In this document: positions 1 through 11,402 of the stretch, in pieces
Layout of the letters: each line of letters opens with the position of its first letter
Numbering within the stretch: position 1 is the stretch's first letter
DNA from: Agelas oroides
Lineage: Eukaryota; Porifera; Demospongiae; Agelasida; Agelasidae
Direction of reading: 5' to 3'
Assembly (NCBI GenBank): GCA_949130485.1
Contig: OX422185.1
Coordinates: forward strand, 3,773,115-3,837,114
Length of the DNA stretch: 64,000 bases
Notes under the pieces: model-generated
The model's database searches: none
The model's input: the letters and a program-made list of their open reading frames with translations, nothing else
Told to the model about the DNA's origin: nothing
Made by a program: the position numbers and the translations under genes

Positions 1-725
1 CACTATGCGCCCGTCGAGACATACTCCATAGAGCGATCCTTGTAGCTTGCATCCACGGTTCTTGCCCTTGGAATGCCATCAGAGTGTGCTAATTGTCGCT
101 ATGACGTGACGTCATGTCCTCCCTCCTCTGTTTTTTTTATGTCAGTTTCTAGTAATCTCCAAAATTAGGCCTAGCATCCCAAGCTTGCCAAACCAAACCA
201 CAAGGAATCTGTACTACAAAACTATAGGTGGGCTGTCATTAGCTATATGTAAAGTCCTAATCTACCTAATCTACTTTGTGGTTTGTCTTAACCAGTATTC
301 AAGGTCACTGCAGTACATATACCTAGTTAGCGTGCAATCAGAGGAGGTAGTGCAGGTATACGGATTTTGTATACGTACGTTACGTCTTCCGGTGATATCT
401 GTTATGATAATCGGAGTTATGCGGTTGTCGTACAACGAAAGAGCTGTGCCAGACGGCAGATTTCGGCACCATCTGTTCCAAGCTGTGTTCATGCGAACGA
501 CCTATCCTTCAAGATATGTGTATTTCAGGTGGTCAAGGGTCCACACAGCTGTCGAGACCACTGCTACTGCTCCCGTCGGTATGTGAGAATGCTGTAAAAG
601 CCGGGTCCAGCTTCAAGCCTCTGAAATTGGTGAGATTCAAGTGCCCATAGCGCATGAATGCAGGGTGCTATCAAGACCGGACTTGCACCAGGTTAAAGAT
701 CTGTTTCTGTGCTTTCTGAAAATCC
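1..725. other. No recognisable gene; one CRE-like palindrome
   Basis: No coding region or known repeat is recognised. The octamer TGACGTCA, a canonical CRE palindrome, sits at 107-114 and a T-run follows at about 132. The open frame at 185-586 begins on TTG, has no recognisable domain and overlaps open frames on both strands, so it is not called as a gene. A 5' portion of something promoter-like is possible but unsupported. Confidence 0.4.
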
Positions 726-726
726 T

Positions 727-1380
727 GGTGACATCCCCATTAGATTTGGAGCTATAAGCCCGTGAAGTTAACCATGTTTGTGGTTTTGGTGCGCATGGGT
801 AGCTTTGTCCAATCGTATCTCCTGAACCCTACCACCTATGGACATGAGACTCGAACTGTTGGATGCAGCAAAGATTGAAGTTTATAAGGGTATGTAAAAG
901 TATTGTGACATCCCCATCAGATATGGAGCTGTGAGCCCGTGAAATAAACCATTTTTCATGATTTTGATACACACGGGTAAATTTGTGTGACTGTATCTCT
1001 TGAACCCTTCCCTCTACAGACACGAAACTTGCACCATTGGATACAGCAAAGATTGAAGTTTATGAAGACGTGTTCAAGCATAGTGACATCCCCACCACAA
1101 TTGAAGCTGTGAGTCCTTGAAGTAAACCATGTTTCATGGTTCTGTACGCAAATGCACTCTTGTAGAAACATAATTATTAGCTTATTAGAGTGTTCCTGAA
1201 AACAAATGCAATTCAGTGTATTGAATGCATGGATGTTCACAGGCATACTACAAATACAAATTGCTTGCTGTGTCCTACGGTACAAGTTCCATGTCTTTAA
1301 GTTGTAGGGTTCAGGAGATATTATGGTCACACAAAATTACCAATGCGTACAGAACCATGAAACATGGTTTACTTCAATAT
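727..1380. repeat. Interspersed repeat with about 178-bp internal tandem units
   Basis: Three diverged units start with TGACATCCCC at about 729, 906 and 1084, a period of 177-178 bp. Each contains related blocks ending in GCAAAGATTGAAGTTTAT. A second copy of the family lies at about 21180-21800. The stretch 1140-1380 is inverted relative to the matching stretch near 21595-21800, so this copy has been rearranged. Open frames here are by-products of the repeat. Confidence 0.75.
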
Positions 1381-1395
1381 ATACCACAAGCCGTT

Positions 1396-1520
1396 AACGA
1401 CAGAACGTTAGCATCCGTATGCTATACTGTATTTATACCAGCCCTAACCCAACCCTAACCCCACCCTAACCCGCATATAAATCACTGTATAGCTTACGGA
1501 TGCTAACGTTCTGCTATTAA
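1396..1520. repeat. Hairpin element with telomere-like loop
   Basis: The arms AGAACGTTAGCATCCGTA (about 1402) and TACGGATGCTAACGTTCT (about 1494) are reverse complements. The loop at about 1440-1473 holds several CCCTAA-like hexamers in imperfect register. This looks like a small foldback element carrying telomere-like sequence, not a chromosome end. Confidence 0.65.
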
Positions 1521-1767
1521 TGGAAATCTATATACCTTCATCCTCACTACTTTAGCTTACTGATATTATCCTTACTTGTTCTCTTTTTCCTTGATATGCT
1601 GCATACTCTCTAAATGCATGCCAGTACAGAATTTCAGCTAAGTTAAATTACGTAGAAAGAGGGTTAAAAATCTAGACAGAAATAGTGGCACGGGGAACTC
1701 CCATGTGTATTTTATGACGTAACCTCATGGAGCTATGTGAACTTAGACGATCCCGAGTGAAAATGCA

Positions 1768-1916
1768 GCCTACGAGTGCAATAACCGCAATATGCACGCT
1801 AACGAGTGTAAATAAAGTATTTATTATCCATTACCACAACAGCGTCGTGTCTCTTCTCGCACAAAGTGCTGAGTAACTCGCCGTTCGAACGCACCGGTTC
1901 TACTTATCGTGGTTGC
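1768..1916. repeat. Direct repeat, copy 1 (partner 2748-2894)
   Basis: About 150 bp, running from GCAATAACCGC..ATATGCACGC to TGGTTGCT, recurs at 2748-2894 with few changes. It flanks two different inserted elements and ends in each case exactly where the next element begins. This suggests two copies of one larger element, each carrying a different internal insertion. Confidence 0.7.
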
Positions 1917-2723
1917 TGGAAACCTGGACTCTGGACTCTGGACTGGACTATGGACTGGACTATGGACTGATTTTTGGACCAGAAGTAAGTGCCTAAACTG
2001 TTGTTTAAAGGGCCCTGGGCCTTGGCAAAGGCACATGCATGCAGCAAGAGAGTGGCTGTGCATGTGGATTGATATCAGCATTGCAAGGTCCAAGACCCAT
2101 GTTGGTACACCTACTGTAGCCAAGGCACATTTGACAATTAGTGTAGTCTATATTCATGCAACGACAGTGTGGCTGTTGGTGTGGCTCAGGTTTCAAGATA
2201 TTTGCTTAAAAGCATTGTAGGTTGTATGTGGCTGTAAACAGACAACAACCTTCTTATAGCGTGGTATGATTGGTCCGTGAGTGGTATAGTCACAGTTCAG
2301 CCTTTCGGACCATCAGCCCATAGAAATCGACCCAGGTCCTCAGAGATCTTGATAAATGCACTACCTCCGCTCTTGTGCCTGAAATACCAAGAGATACTCA
2401 TGCATGTCTATGCTCACTCTGCCCTCTTGAACCGTTCTTGGGACAGAACCCAAGTCTCAGGTAACCAATTGTCAATTTACAAAGCACACAGAGAGCAACA
2501 GAACCTCTTCTATAGCTTAGATAACTGATTCGGAGTGGGAAATAGTCGTTGTGGAGCTCCGCAAGGGTCCAAAACTCAGTCCAAAAATCAGTCCATAGTC
2601 CAGTCCAGAGTCCAGGTTTTACACCAACCCGTGCAATAATACCCACGCAATATCGTGTGATATTGCACGGCACGGGAATAGGAAAATACTGTCAGTGTAG
2701 AAATATCAACTGGATAATAAATA
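1818..2723. mobile_element. TIR element with TATTTATTATCCA ends
   Basis: The left end TATTTATTATCCA at 1818 and the right end TGGATAATAAATA finishing at 2723 form a 13-bp inverted repeat. A second element with the same ends occupies 2790-4546. Inside, arms at about 1921-1982 and 2565-2625 are also inverted and contain tandem CTGGACTATGGA-type repeats. No transposase frame is present. Superfamily unknown. Confidence 0.55.
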
Positions 2724-3393
2724 TACCTTATTACACGAGTTAGCGAGTGCAATAACCGCGATATGCACGCTAACGAGTGTAATAAAATGTTTATTATCCA
2801 TTACCACAACAGCATCGTGTCTCTACTCACACAAAGAACCAAGTAACTCGCTGTTCGAATGCACCAGTTCTAATTAAAGCACACCATGGTTGCTACAGTG
2901 AATTTCGATTGCGTTCGAAAATTCTGTAACCCGTAGCGCGCTCGCGTAATGCGTGTACACAATGCTTGGCATCTGAGCTGCACTGCGCGTGCTCACATTA
3001 TACGCAGTTTCAAACCTGCGGCGGGAATTTGAAATGGCACTGTCAGCAGAGCCGTGCAGAAAGAATTGCAAGCTATTCGAGATCCTACAGATGTCATTAG
3101 GCAAGCCTTTCAGAGCATAACAGATAAGCGTTGTAACTCTTGGATATCGCATGCACAATATCCACTGTAGGGTGTGTTTTTGTTTTTAATTGTATACATC
3201 TGTAGCGGAGCCACAAAATATGCAGTGCATGCATGCTTGAAATAGCTGAGTGCATGTATCGTGTCAATACATAGCATAAGTCATTTGCAAAATAACAGAA
3301 AAGTTCACAGAATCATCAAAAATATGCACCTGCATGTGTTTACTTCCAAATCAAGATCCTGGAATGAGGGCTGGCTGGGTGGAATGCCAGTGT

Positions 3394-3654
3394 TTACAAA
3401 GTAGACATGTCTCCCAAAATGGCTTCCTGTAACTCTTCATATTTACTTTGGGTGATCACACCTTTCTCCAAAAGCGAGTACCACTTGCCCAGTTGATCTA
3501 TGCATTCAGACCGAAGCGTAATATGCTTCCCCAGAGATAAAGCAACAGGTTGTGGTGATGACGGCTGCACAGCCTGTGTCCCAGCTTCCTTCGAACCTGG
3601 AGCTTTGCCAAAGTATGGCAGTACATTTGATACATGCTTTCCCATTTGTATCAT
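3394..3654 (-). CDS. SHOCT-like C-terminal fragment, 86 aa
   Basis: The reading frame starts at an ATG (3652-3654). It ends in a segment of the pattern CIDQLGKWYSLLEKGVITQ followed by KYEELQEAIL, which resembles short C-terminal oligomerisation (SHOCT-like) helices. I recognise the style of this tail from invertebrate mobile-element or nuclear proteins but cannot name a gene. It lies inside a TIR element and lacks any upstream exon I can identify, so it is probably the last exon of a captured or decayed gene. The N-terminal half is low complexity (Pro, Gln, Ser). Confidence 0.35.
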   Translation of the reverse strand: MIQMGKHVSNVLPYFGKAPGSKEAGTQAVQPSSPQPVALSLGKHITLRSECIDQLGKWYSLLEKGVITQSKYEELQEAILGDMSTL

Positions 3655-3879
3655 TCCCGCCGCAGGTTTGAAACTGCGTAATGTGGGTACGCGCGGTTTA
3701 TTTATTTATTTATTTTTTTCAAAGTATACATATATATATATATATCTATGTACTCTGTATACAGATACATAATGCGGACAGAGGATTAAAAAAAAGAAGG
3801 TAGGAAAAACAAGGAAAACCAAATAGCACATAAAGAGTTCTAATTGGCATGTTGAGATTGACGCTGGCGTTTAAGCCTG

Positions 3880-4463
3880 AAGAAGGATCTCAGCACGGAT
3901 GAGGTCCAGGGGGTGGTCCGTCAGGTTGAAGTCCCTGGCTGGAGCATGGAAGGCAGATCTGGGACCTCGGAGGCATGCGATGGCTGAGTTGATCAAGCTG
4001 AAAGCGATCTTACATCTGATGAAGCTGAGGGTGCTACTGTATGGTTGGTTGTGTTTCTCAGAGATGAGACCTGCAAGTCTCTTGAAAGCAACCGTGGCAG
4101 ACGGACCCCAACCTCCACTTGTGGACAGGACCAGAGGAGTAAGGTACCATGCTCCACTTCGAGGAAACGCTGTTCGTATGCTCTCCTCTTCTCACGTTCA
4201 TGTCTTCTGTAGCAAGCATCGGTGGAGGATGTACAATTCGCTGGTGCATGGGAGTTGAAGATTCTGACATCAAAGAAGGTTGATTGTTTGCTTTTGTCCC
4301 AGAAATTTTGGGCCTTGATGTCAAGTCTTGCACCTTCCTCCGCATTGGTGCTTCTGAGGGGGAATCTCTCTCCAGTCAACGGCTGGAGAGTGGGTTCGAC
4401 ACAAACGTTTGGGCATACCTCTGTGAGAAGTTGTGCAGTGACGCTGCGGTTTATTGCGTACAT
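3880..4463 (-). pseudogene. C-terminal fragment of a retroelement-type protein with a possible PD-(D/E)XK-like fold
   Basis: The - strand frame from 4463 contains GARLDIKAQNFWDKS, then FFDVRIFN, then YRRHEREKRRAYEQRFLEVEH. I associate this motif series with the C-terminus of reverse-transcriptase-bearing mobile-element ORFs of sponges and cnidarians, possibly a restriction-endonuclease-like domain. The expected continuation (NQPYSSTLSFIRCKIAFSL, then ACLRGPRS) is present at about 3950-4030 in a different frame, so at least one frameshift has occurred. The reverse transcriptase part is absent. Family recognition is from memory and the nuclease assignment is tentative. Confidence 0.5.
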
Positions 4464-4991
4464 GCTTTACGCAAGCGCGCTACGGATTACGGAATTTTCG
4501 AACGCAATCGAAATTCACTGTAGAAATATGAACTGGATAATAAATAAGGTTATGTATATGTAAAGCCAGAAGCACAGGAGAAGCAATACTGTGCAAGAGT
4601 AGTCTCATCCCCACCCTCTCACGAGGAAAAACAGTCTAGTGAACCAAGTCGAATTTCTTGGCTTGCGCATGCTCTTGTGACAATGTAACCTAACAACATT
4701 TTGCAGCAAATCTACTCAAATAAAGGCATGGATACCCAAGTAGAGATGAAAAATTGTACTGTAGTAAGGGAAGTACTATGTAATGATTATCGATCTCGCA
4801 ATCTCATTGGTCCTTACCACTTTTGGTGAGTGCATGGTTCATTTTGGTACTGATCATGCAGAGACTAACAAAAAAACTTCATCAATCCTTGAATGCAATA
4901 AACTTTGTAACATTTTGGGCCTTCTTCAGGCAAGTATATACAAAAACAAGTTGGTTGTTTTAACCACGGAGTGGTTACCATGGTTGCAATC

Positions 4992-5083
4992 TAGCCTCGA
5001 ACCCAGGCTTTCCGTTCCGGATTTTGTCTCGCAGCTTTGGAGAAAAATCAAAATCCGGAACGGAAAGCCTGGGTTCGAGGCTA
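4992..5083. mobile_element. TAGCC-type hairpin MITE with 9-bp target duplication
   Basis: This near-palindromic 92-bp element starts TAGCCTCGAACCCAGGC and ends with its reverse complement GCCTGGGTTCGAGGCTA. It is flanked by perfect 9-bp duplications GTTGCAATC (4983-4991 and 5084-5092). The paralogous sequence near 30635 lacks it. Non-coding. Confidence 0.85.
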
Positions 5084-5212
5084 GTTGCAATCAAGCTGAA
5101 GAGACAATGGTTAGAAGTTTAATTGCATAAGGCATGTAGGAAGACAGCTGCCTTGATTATCTTAAACCACATCTTTTGGATAGTAACCACTAACATCTGT
5201 GAGGGTATCACC

Positions 5213-5324
5213 TAGCCTCGTTCCCAGGCCTTTCCCGGCTCCAGTTTTTGATCACTTGCAGTACGTTTTCGCATACTGCAAGCGATCAAAAACTGGAGCC
5301 GGGGAAGGCCTGGGAACGAGGCTA
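5213..5324. mobile_element. TAGCC-type hairpin MITE with 9-bp target duplication
   Basis: The ends are TAGCCTCGTTCCCAGGCC and GGCCTGGGAACGAGGCTA, with arms continuing through CCGGCTCCAGTTTTTGATC. It is flanked by perfect GGTATCACC (5204-5212 and 5325-5333). Same family as 4992-5083 but with a different interior. Confidence 0.88.
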
Positions 5325-5600
5325 GGTATCACCTGCTTGCAATACATGTACAGGGTTTTGCAGGATCTTTGCAATGCTGCTGTGGATAGTAGCTAACCAC
5401 AAATATCTGTGAGGGTATCACCTGCTTGCAATAAGAGCATGAAAGTTCCTACTTTGAAGTGTGGATTTGTACTGACTCTCTCAGGGATGCTCTAGGTTGT
5501 CAGGGTATTGTGGTTGTAAGATGAACTGGGCCAGGTTGATTATGCATCGACCAGGGCAGTTGCCTTTCTGGTTGCCTTATGCAAGTAGTCTATACCAAAG

Positions 5601-6440
5601 TAAACCTCTCATAACCACTGTACAAATCTCGACCACAGCCACCACACAATAAGAATTGCTATTCTTATTGTGGGACCGAAACATTGCAAAGTTTATTGAA
5701 GTTTGATGCATATTCAAGGTTGATGATTATTCACAAGTGAATATATTCAACTGTTAACAGACCCGCTCAATCCTTGGCCCAAGCGACCGGTAGTTTGTGA
5801 TTCAGACTATTATAACCTCAAACAAACTTCAGTAGGAAGCAGTTCAAAAATTGTCCGTGTTGAGATGCTTTGTGGTTGATTTGCTTCTTTTCCTCTCTCC
5901 CACGCTTCCTTTCTTCCTCTGTCTTTTTCCTTCATTCTCCCATCTCCCCTCCTCTCTCCTTCCTTCCCTCCTTCCCTCCCCTTCCCCCCCTCTTCCCTCT
6001 TTCTACTCCCCTTCCTCTCTTCCCCTCCTTCTCATCGTGTACAAATCACCAAGCCAATTGGCCATTCCAGATGTGTACTGTACACAGCATGACACATAAT
6101 ATAGTACCGTAATCTCTCGATGACCTTAAGTGGTTCTTCAAAGAGGGGGGTGGGTGTATTTTTGGGACGGCTGTGATATTTCTCTCGAAAATACGCCCAC
6201 CTCACACTCAGTCTAACCCTTGTTATTGTACGCCTGCAGTGATTCTGCAATGCCTCTTTTGTCATGCCCTTGCTTAAGCAATAACAGCAAACGGTGTCTG
6301 CCTTCATTGGGCATATGGAAAAGCAGGAAACGGAAGTGAAATGGAAACTGGAAGTAGAAACTTGAAACGGAAATGGGGACAAAAGGACAAAAAAACATAC
6401 CAATCACTGGTGCAATGTTTTCTTCATAGTGTGCTTAGTC
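5601..6440. other. No gene; long pyrimidine tract and GGAAA-rich remnant
   Basis: An almost pure C/T tract runs from about 5880 to 6035. At about 6308-6390 a fragment GGGCATATGGAAAAGCAGG, then GGAAAC-rich sequence, matches the left end of the 27772-28542 element. 6120-6190 contains inverted GTGGGTG/CACCCAC-type sequence typical of element ends. The open frames across the C/T tract are compositional. Confidence 0.6.
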
Positions 6441-8010
6441 ATTACTCTTGTATTCTACTTAGCAGTAGTTATATGACTATATATTGCTAGCTCAACCTTG
6501 AGTTTTCGACATCTTGCTGGGTCGTTCAAAATGTCAGTGAGCTTCCCTCTGGACACAGCTGGTAGATCAAGACTACGATCATTCAAAAATGTGGTTACAT
6601 CCCCAAAGGTGTCATGGATCTGATTCACTACCTCAAACTTGCTCCACCATCTGGTTGCTGAATAACTTGGTGGGGATAAACCAGTTAGAGTCGTCCATGC
6701 AAGCTGAGTTTTCGGGCTGTGTCCAAACATTCCGATCCAAGTCTTGATAAAATTATTCAAAACTTGGGACACTAAGGTGTTCCCCGATTGTGTGCGATAG
6801 GCAGCCAACATCACTGAAGGCTTCAGAATCATAGTGGTCTAACCAAAGACAAGAGGATTCAATTAACCACATAAAATTTCTGCCAGGAAAAATTATACAT
6901 GGAAGTGATAGGTATCTTACCTAGGTACATGCCACAAAATGTCAGCTGCAGTTCAAAATAAATTTCAGGTATCTTACCCACCACAAAATGTCAGCTACTA
7001 TCAATAAATGTCAAGTACCATACCTAGAAATGTTAGGTACATATCCTATAGCAAGTATACATGAAACTGTCAGGTATTGAAATGTCATATACATGACCTG
7101 TAGCATTTATGGCTAGAAGAACACAGGAAGCTTAGTGGCCCTTGAATGAAGCTTTGTAGCCAACATATTCAAAGGTCTCAAATACTATGCAGCAAATTCA
7201 TGCAGTGTTTGGTGACTTAGCTTACTATGGTTCTGAGCCCTTCATATGCGATTGTATACAACACTAACAGTACACATAGCTACTGAGTTAACTGAAGCCC
7301 TGTCATGCATTGCTGCAATAATGAGATGAGACGCTATCCCAAGCTCTGCCGATAAAGATTCCACAAGTAGGCAAGCAACATTTTCACCAGTCAAACTTTT
7401 TGCTAAAAGAATCAACTTGCTAACTCTCTGTTTAACACTCCAATCATCAACAAACCTTAGAACCACAACAAAAGCCTCAGCTACATGCATAGTGCCGCCA
7501 AAAATGATCGACACTGGTCTGCCAGATATCTCTTGTTGGATAGTTTTGATTTCCTCATGAAGGACAAAAGGTACCAATTGACGGAGATGGGTACTGCTGC
7601 TCAAAGAGTATCCATTCTCTTCCAACAGTTCACGCAAACCATCAGCCTTGTTCAAAGAAATGCCTGATTTCAAAAGGGATGTGACTACTCTCACACGGTA
7701 TATGCGCGTTGAATCTGGCAGGGTGCTCAGAACTATCATAGTGCTTTAATGCTTCAACAATACTCTGCTCGTTTTTCGTTTTCAAATTTATTCTTCCTTT
7801 TACCTTTCTGGTGCTTAGTGGAGTTGATATGTTCGTCAATGATGCTCTTTTTGGTGGAAACGTCCTCCCTGCAAGCTGAGCAGAATAACTTTCCAGCAGA
7901 CACTTGAAGATGATCATTAGCATATGCGAGAGGGTCTGCCTGCGTCCACAGAGTTTGCACTGGCTTGACAGACCTTCCTTCCTCCTCCAAACTGCCAGGT
8001 TAGCATTACT
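6440..8010 (-). pseudogene. Broken CGGBP1/hAT-like transposase
   Basis: On the - strand, 7990-7754 encodes a BED-like C2H2 finger (FCSACREDV then HINSTKH). The frame then shifts to a segment with VEALKHYDSSEHP, and shifts again at 7739-7242 to a block with TRIYRVRVVTSLLKSGI, EEIKTIQQEISG and FVVVLRFVDDWSVKQRV. After about 400 bp of non-coding sequence, 6832-6455 continues with LAWTTLTGLSPPSYSATRWW. This order matches the CGG-binding-protein-1-like/hAT-derived proteins common in sponges, as I remember them. At least two frameshifts plus a gap mean it is inactive. No flanking hAT-type 8-bp duplication was found. Confidence 0.65.
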
Positions 8011-8128
8011 GTTTGACACAATCAATTGGCTTTACATTCTTAGGGTCAGTCACTGTGCTGCCTTTGCAGCGCTTTGTACCTGTTGGAGGGACTGGGTTCC
8101 GTGGGATCTTACGCTTACGCGCCAGCTG

Positions 8129-8395
8129 CAAGGGGTGGTCATTCCCATAGGCGCCGTAGTCACAGCTGTGACCGGGGTCAAGCGGTCAAGGACAATTTTC
8201 AAATGGTAACAGCGGTCAAGATGTTTACGTTTTGCGCGTGCGTATTGCACATAGTGTAGTCAAGTGTGTGCGGTCAAACGGTCAAGGTCCCGTTTGCGGT
8301 GCGGTCAAGCGGTCAAGCAACAAAAACGATGGTCAAAACATTTTGACCCCGGTCGCAGCTGTGACTACAGCGCCTATTGGAGTGACCACCCCTTG
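8129..8395. mobile_element. TIR MITE rich in GGTCAA motifs
   Basis: The 267-bp element begins CAAGGGGTGGTCATTCC and ends with a near reverse complement, GAGTGACCACCCCTTG. Arms of about 52 bp include GTAGTCACAGCTGTGACC. It is flanked by AGCTG (8124-8128 and 8396-8400). The interior repeats GGTCAAGCGGTCAA several times. A solitary end of the family (GTAGTCACAGCTGTGAC) lies near 61921. Confidence 0.75.
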
Positions 8396-9950
8396 AGCTG
8401 CGAAGGAGTTGGTCGACGGAGTACACTCAAGACGGAGACAACTGAAGATCCGGCTTCAGTATATCCACACTGGCATCATACGCACTGCCACTGGTTTCTA
8501 GTTTGATCTCTGAAACTTCACTGGTCCCTATATCACTAGTACTACTAGTAGCCATGCCATTCCACCAGGTGTGTGTGTGATACACGTGTTGTGAGATCCT
8601 GTTCTAATAAATGCCTACCATACATCTCGGATGCACCACGAAACACCCAGCCCTATGCGTGCGCTTGCTCTGAATGGAGGCCCACACGTAATTATAACAT
8701 TCTCACGCGGAGAAGGGTTCGAGGCTAGCCTATTATTCTCAGTGGTCTAAAGATTTTTGCCTATTATTCCAGCATAATTCCCTTATGCTTCTCAATGCCT
8801 ATTATTCCCAAAATTATGCTAGCATAATGTACGTGTCAAGGCCTAGCCCTAGGGCTTGGATCTGAATCACAGGATGTCCATAACAAAAGTGTATGAAATG
8901 CCAAACATGCCAAACATGTAAACACACAGTATAGAGACACAACACTTGTGCAGAGCTATGTATACAATACCTTGCACTCTAAAAAGAAGTCATCCATGTC
9001 TGTATTTCCACCTCCAGGTGACACTACCAGAATCAGAGTGGACACCAGAAGCATTTCTTTTCCTGATTGTCGGGCCGGGAGGATCATCATGGGATTGAGT
9101 CCTCCTCACACCACAACTCAAAGATGACTGAATATTTTGAATTCACTGCCTACATACATTCCAAATCTATGCCAGCTAGCTATGTTGACTTTATGCTGTA
9201 TTATGCTGTATTATGCACGTAATTATGTTATTGATCACAATATGCACCATCTTGGCAGCTCTAAACAGCATGAGACAAAGGTGATTTTGGGTTTTCAAGC
9301 CCTTTAGCTACAACTCCAACAAATAGCAAAAAGTGTATACCAAAGAATTCCATTACGCGTGTTATGCAAAGCTTTTTCGAATGCAATCGCAATCGACTGC
9401 AGCCGTGGGTAGTCATATTTAGTGTACAGAATTTTCTGCTCTCCACTTGAGGTATATGGCAGGGGTTGTCTAAAATTTCCTCCCAGATGGTTGCTAGCTA
9501 CTAACGTTTCTGAAACCTCACCATGATGGAGCCTTATACACATGCAGACTCCATTACCATGGCCTACTATGACTTGTATTCATTCCATGTTAATTCATGC
9601 AGCTGCTGTGAATACAAGCAACCTCAACAACATGTACATGTATGGCCGCATGATAAAGGGTTTATACATGTATATATATGGCTTTAGTTTGTTAGATTTT
9701 GGAGATAATTTCAATTTATTTTGTTGACAATCCTTTAGTTTCAATTACTAAATCCCTTACGTACTAAAATGGTATTGAGGGATAGTTAGCTATCAGTGAG
9801 AACTGTTTTTCTTCTTGGATATTTTAGTTCAGTTTAGTTAAAGTTTCCAGTTTGGCCAACCATATCGTGCATGGTCATTGGACTACTGCAGCATTCAAAG
9901 TAGAACTTTCATCTACAAAGAGGAGACCACACAACAAACTTCCATGTTCA
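8396..9950. other. No gene recognised; AT-rich TTATTCC/TTATGC cluster
   Basis: 8735-8830 repeats CCTATTATTCC and TTATGC motifs; related TTATGCTGAAATTATGC sequence is at about 23070-23110 and TATTATGC repeats at 9190-9230. A degenerate end similar to the 2896 TIR (TTTTTCGAATGCAATCG) lies near 9373. No frame has a recognisable product. Confidence 0.5.
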
Positions 9951-9954
9951 TACA

Positions 9955-10200
9955 GTGGACTCTGACAGTGAGTGGGCAACTACAACTACTGACAACATTA
10001 TTTTGACGACAAACTGTAGCCACCCATTGAAACCTGCATCTAACATTTCTCTGAGGCAGTACTGTTTGCACATACCTAGAAATCTCACTAATGTTAACCA
10101 CACCTTGAGCATATGTACAACATCAGGGAATTTAATGGTCATGTACGTAAACAATCCTGGAAGCTTAGAATGGCCTGTAGCTATGGCAAGTATCTACACT
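9955..10200 (+). other. Possible extracellular-type exon
   Basis: An open frame follows an acceptor-like TTCATACAG. It encodes two Cys and several N-glycosylation sequons (NCS, NIS, NLT, NHT), and a possible GC-AG donor (ATG|GCAAGT) lies near 10180. There is no ATG and no domain I recognise, and no partner exons were found, so this is only a candidate. Confidence 0.2.
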
Positions 10201-10947
10201 AGGCTGTATATCGAGTCCACATGTACTGTATACATACATGTTGCAACTACAAAGTGATTCTTGCGAGGCTATGTTAATGGTGTGGAGAGTCAGGTGGCAC
10301 CGTACAGGTTCAGAATCATTTATCTCTTCTATCTGCCAGTGGTATATATTTAATGCTTGGGGAAGACCCATAGAGAGCTATCAGTACAAGCTAGTTAGTC
10401 ATTCTATTAATTTTACTAGAAAGATGAAGTGAGTATACAGTAAGACTTAATTCGTTTCATGATATATAGTTTAGACTTTCTCTTATGCAGCTAGAATCTA
10501 TGATAGTAATCAAATCAACATCCGAAAATCAATAGCAGCAGTGGATTGTGATTTTAGGTGCATTACCAGTGAACACAGCTACATCAGATCATTCAAAGTG
10601 TTTAAATGTGACTTTGCATTTTATCTGTCCTATAGTGATGCTCACACACACACACACACTGAGAGCTATAGAAAATGTATTGAGCAGACATGAGTTCTAA
10701 TCAAATGTTTACAAGCTTTCAGCAAGACAGATGGCATCAGTAGACACTTTATAGCAATGCAACTGTCCATGGTAACATAAATGAGTCTGAAGCAAAAAAA
10801 CAAATTTATGGGATGAGGAATAGCAAAATGTGGATTTATATCTTGGTAGCAATAGAGTGGGTAGGACGTAGTCAGAAGCATTTCCTACTGTAGCGAACGT
10901 AATACCTGTTATGTGGACTATTTTAGTAACATTTGCTACAGGTTGAA

Positions 10948-11395
10948 AACAAACATCAGATTATGAATGTACATATCAAATGGAACTGTTCGATGCCCAT
11001 TTTGGTGAAATATTGTCTGTTTCAGGGATGAAATTGCTAGTAATAAGTGACCCTTCCATATAAGTGGTAAAATCACAGTAGGACATGTGCTTCGATATGT
11101 TGCTGTAGTGTGATCAAGTTCTGCATCATTGTTGAGAGCCTGATTTCGGGTGACTGTGATGACCTTATAGATGCAGTTATAACACTTATTGGTGCATTTA
11201 AAATACCACAAACAGTTGTACATAACCGCTGTGCATTTTTTATTCAGCATTTTATTATCAGACAAAGTACCCCCAGTTGTAAGGTGTTTACTTTCATTTA
11301 TTAATGCGACTTTTATCGTTTTTATGTATACATGCAGTAGAGTTATGTACATTATGTACTTATGTCTTTATTCACTCTATATATAAGCATAGTTT
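10948..11395. repeat. Direct repeat, copy 1 (partner about 12548-12960)
   Basis: The segment from AACAAACATCAGAT to ATAAGCATAG recurs at 12548-12960 with scattered substitutions and small indels. Copy 1 ends exactly where the Ty3 integrase fragment starts. Confidence 0.75.
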
Positions 11396-11402
11396 TGTAC
11401 GT

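Larger units (their letters stand above)
2896..4520. mobile_element. TA-flanked TIR element, possibly Tc1/mariner-like
   Basis: The left end CAGTGAATTTCGATTGCG at 2896 and right end CGCAATCGAAATTCACTG finishing at 4520 are inverted, with homology running about 85 bp. Both sides are bounded by TA (2894-2895 and 4521-4522), the signature of Tc1/mariner-type insertion. The interior carries unrelated coding debris (3394-3654 and 3880-4463) and no DDE transposase, so it is at best non-autonomous. A second inverted pair (about 2970-3030 and 3655-3705) lies inside. Confidence 0.6.
2790..4546. mobile_element. Second TATTATCCA-ended element, filled by a TA-flanked element
   Basis: It begins TTTATTATCCATTACC near 2790 and ends CTGGATAATAAATA at 4546, the same termini as 1818-2723. 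Most of its interior is the separate TA-flanked element at 2896-4520, so this is a nested structure. No transposase is visible. Confidence 0.5.
4930..5600. repeat. Diverged copy of the array-associated hairpin repeat, interrupted by two MITEs
   Basis: Sequence around 4930-4990 and 5093-5130 matches, in inverted orientation, the segment near 30600-30700 (ACCATGGTTGCA, CAAGCTGAAGAGACA). 5400-5600 matches the hairpin arm GGTTGCCTTATGCAA at 30530-30590. Miniature elements at 4992-5083 and 5213-5324 are inserted in it, and the 30 kb copies serve as an empty-site reference for the first. Confidence 0.6.

Noticed and set aside
185-597. Overlapping open frames on both strands near the window start
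   Set aside because: They start on non-ATG codons or overlap each other, and no domain, splice context or repeat copy supports coding.
1440-1473. A true telomere or chromosome end
   Set aside because: The hexamers are few, imperfect, inside a hairpin and embedded in ordinary sequence on both sides.
5851-6112. Ser/Pro/Leu-rich frames over the C/T tract
   Set aside because: Pure low-complexity translation of a pyrimidine tract in two frames.
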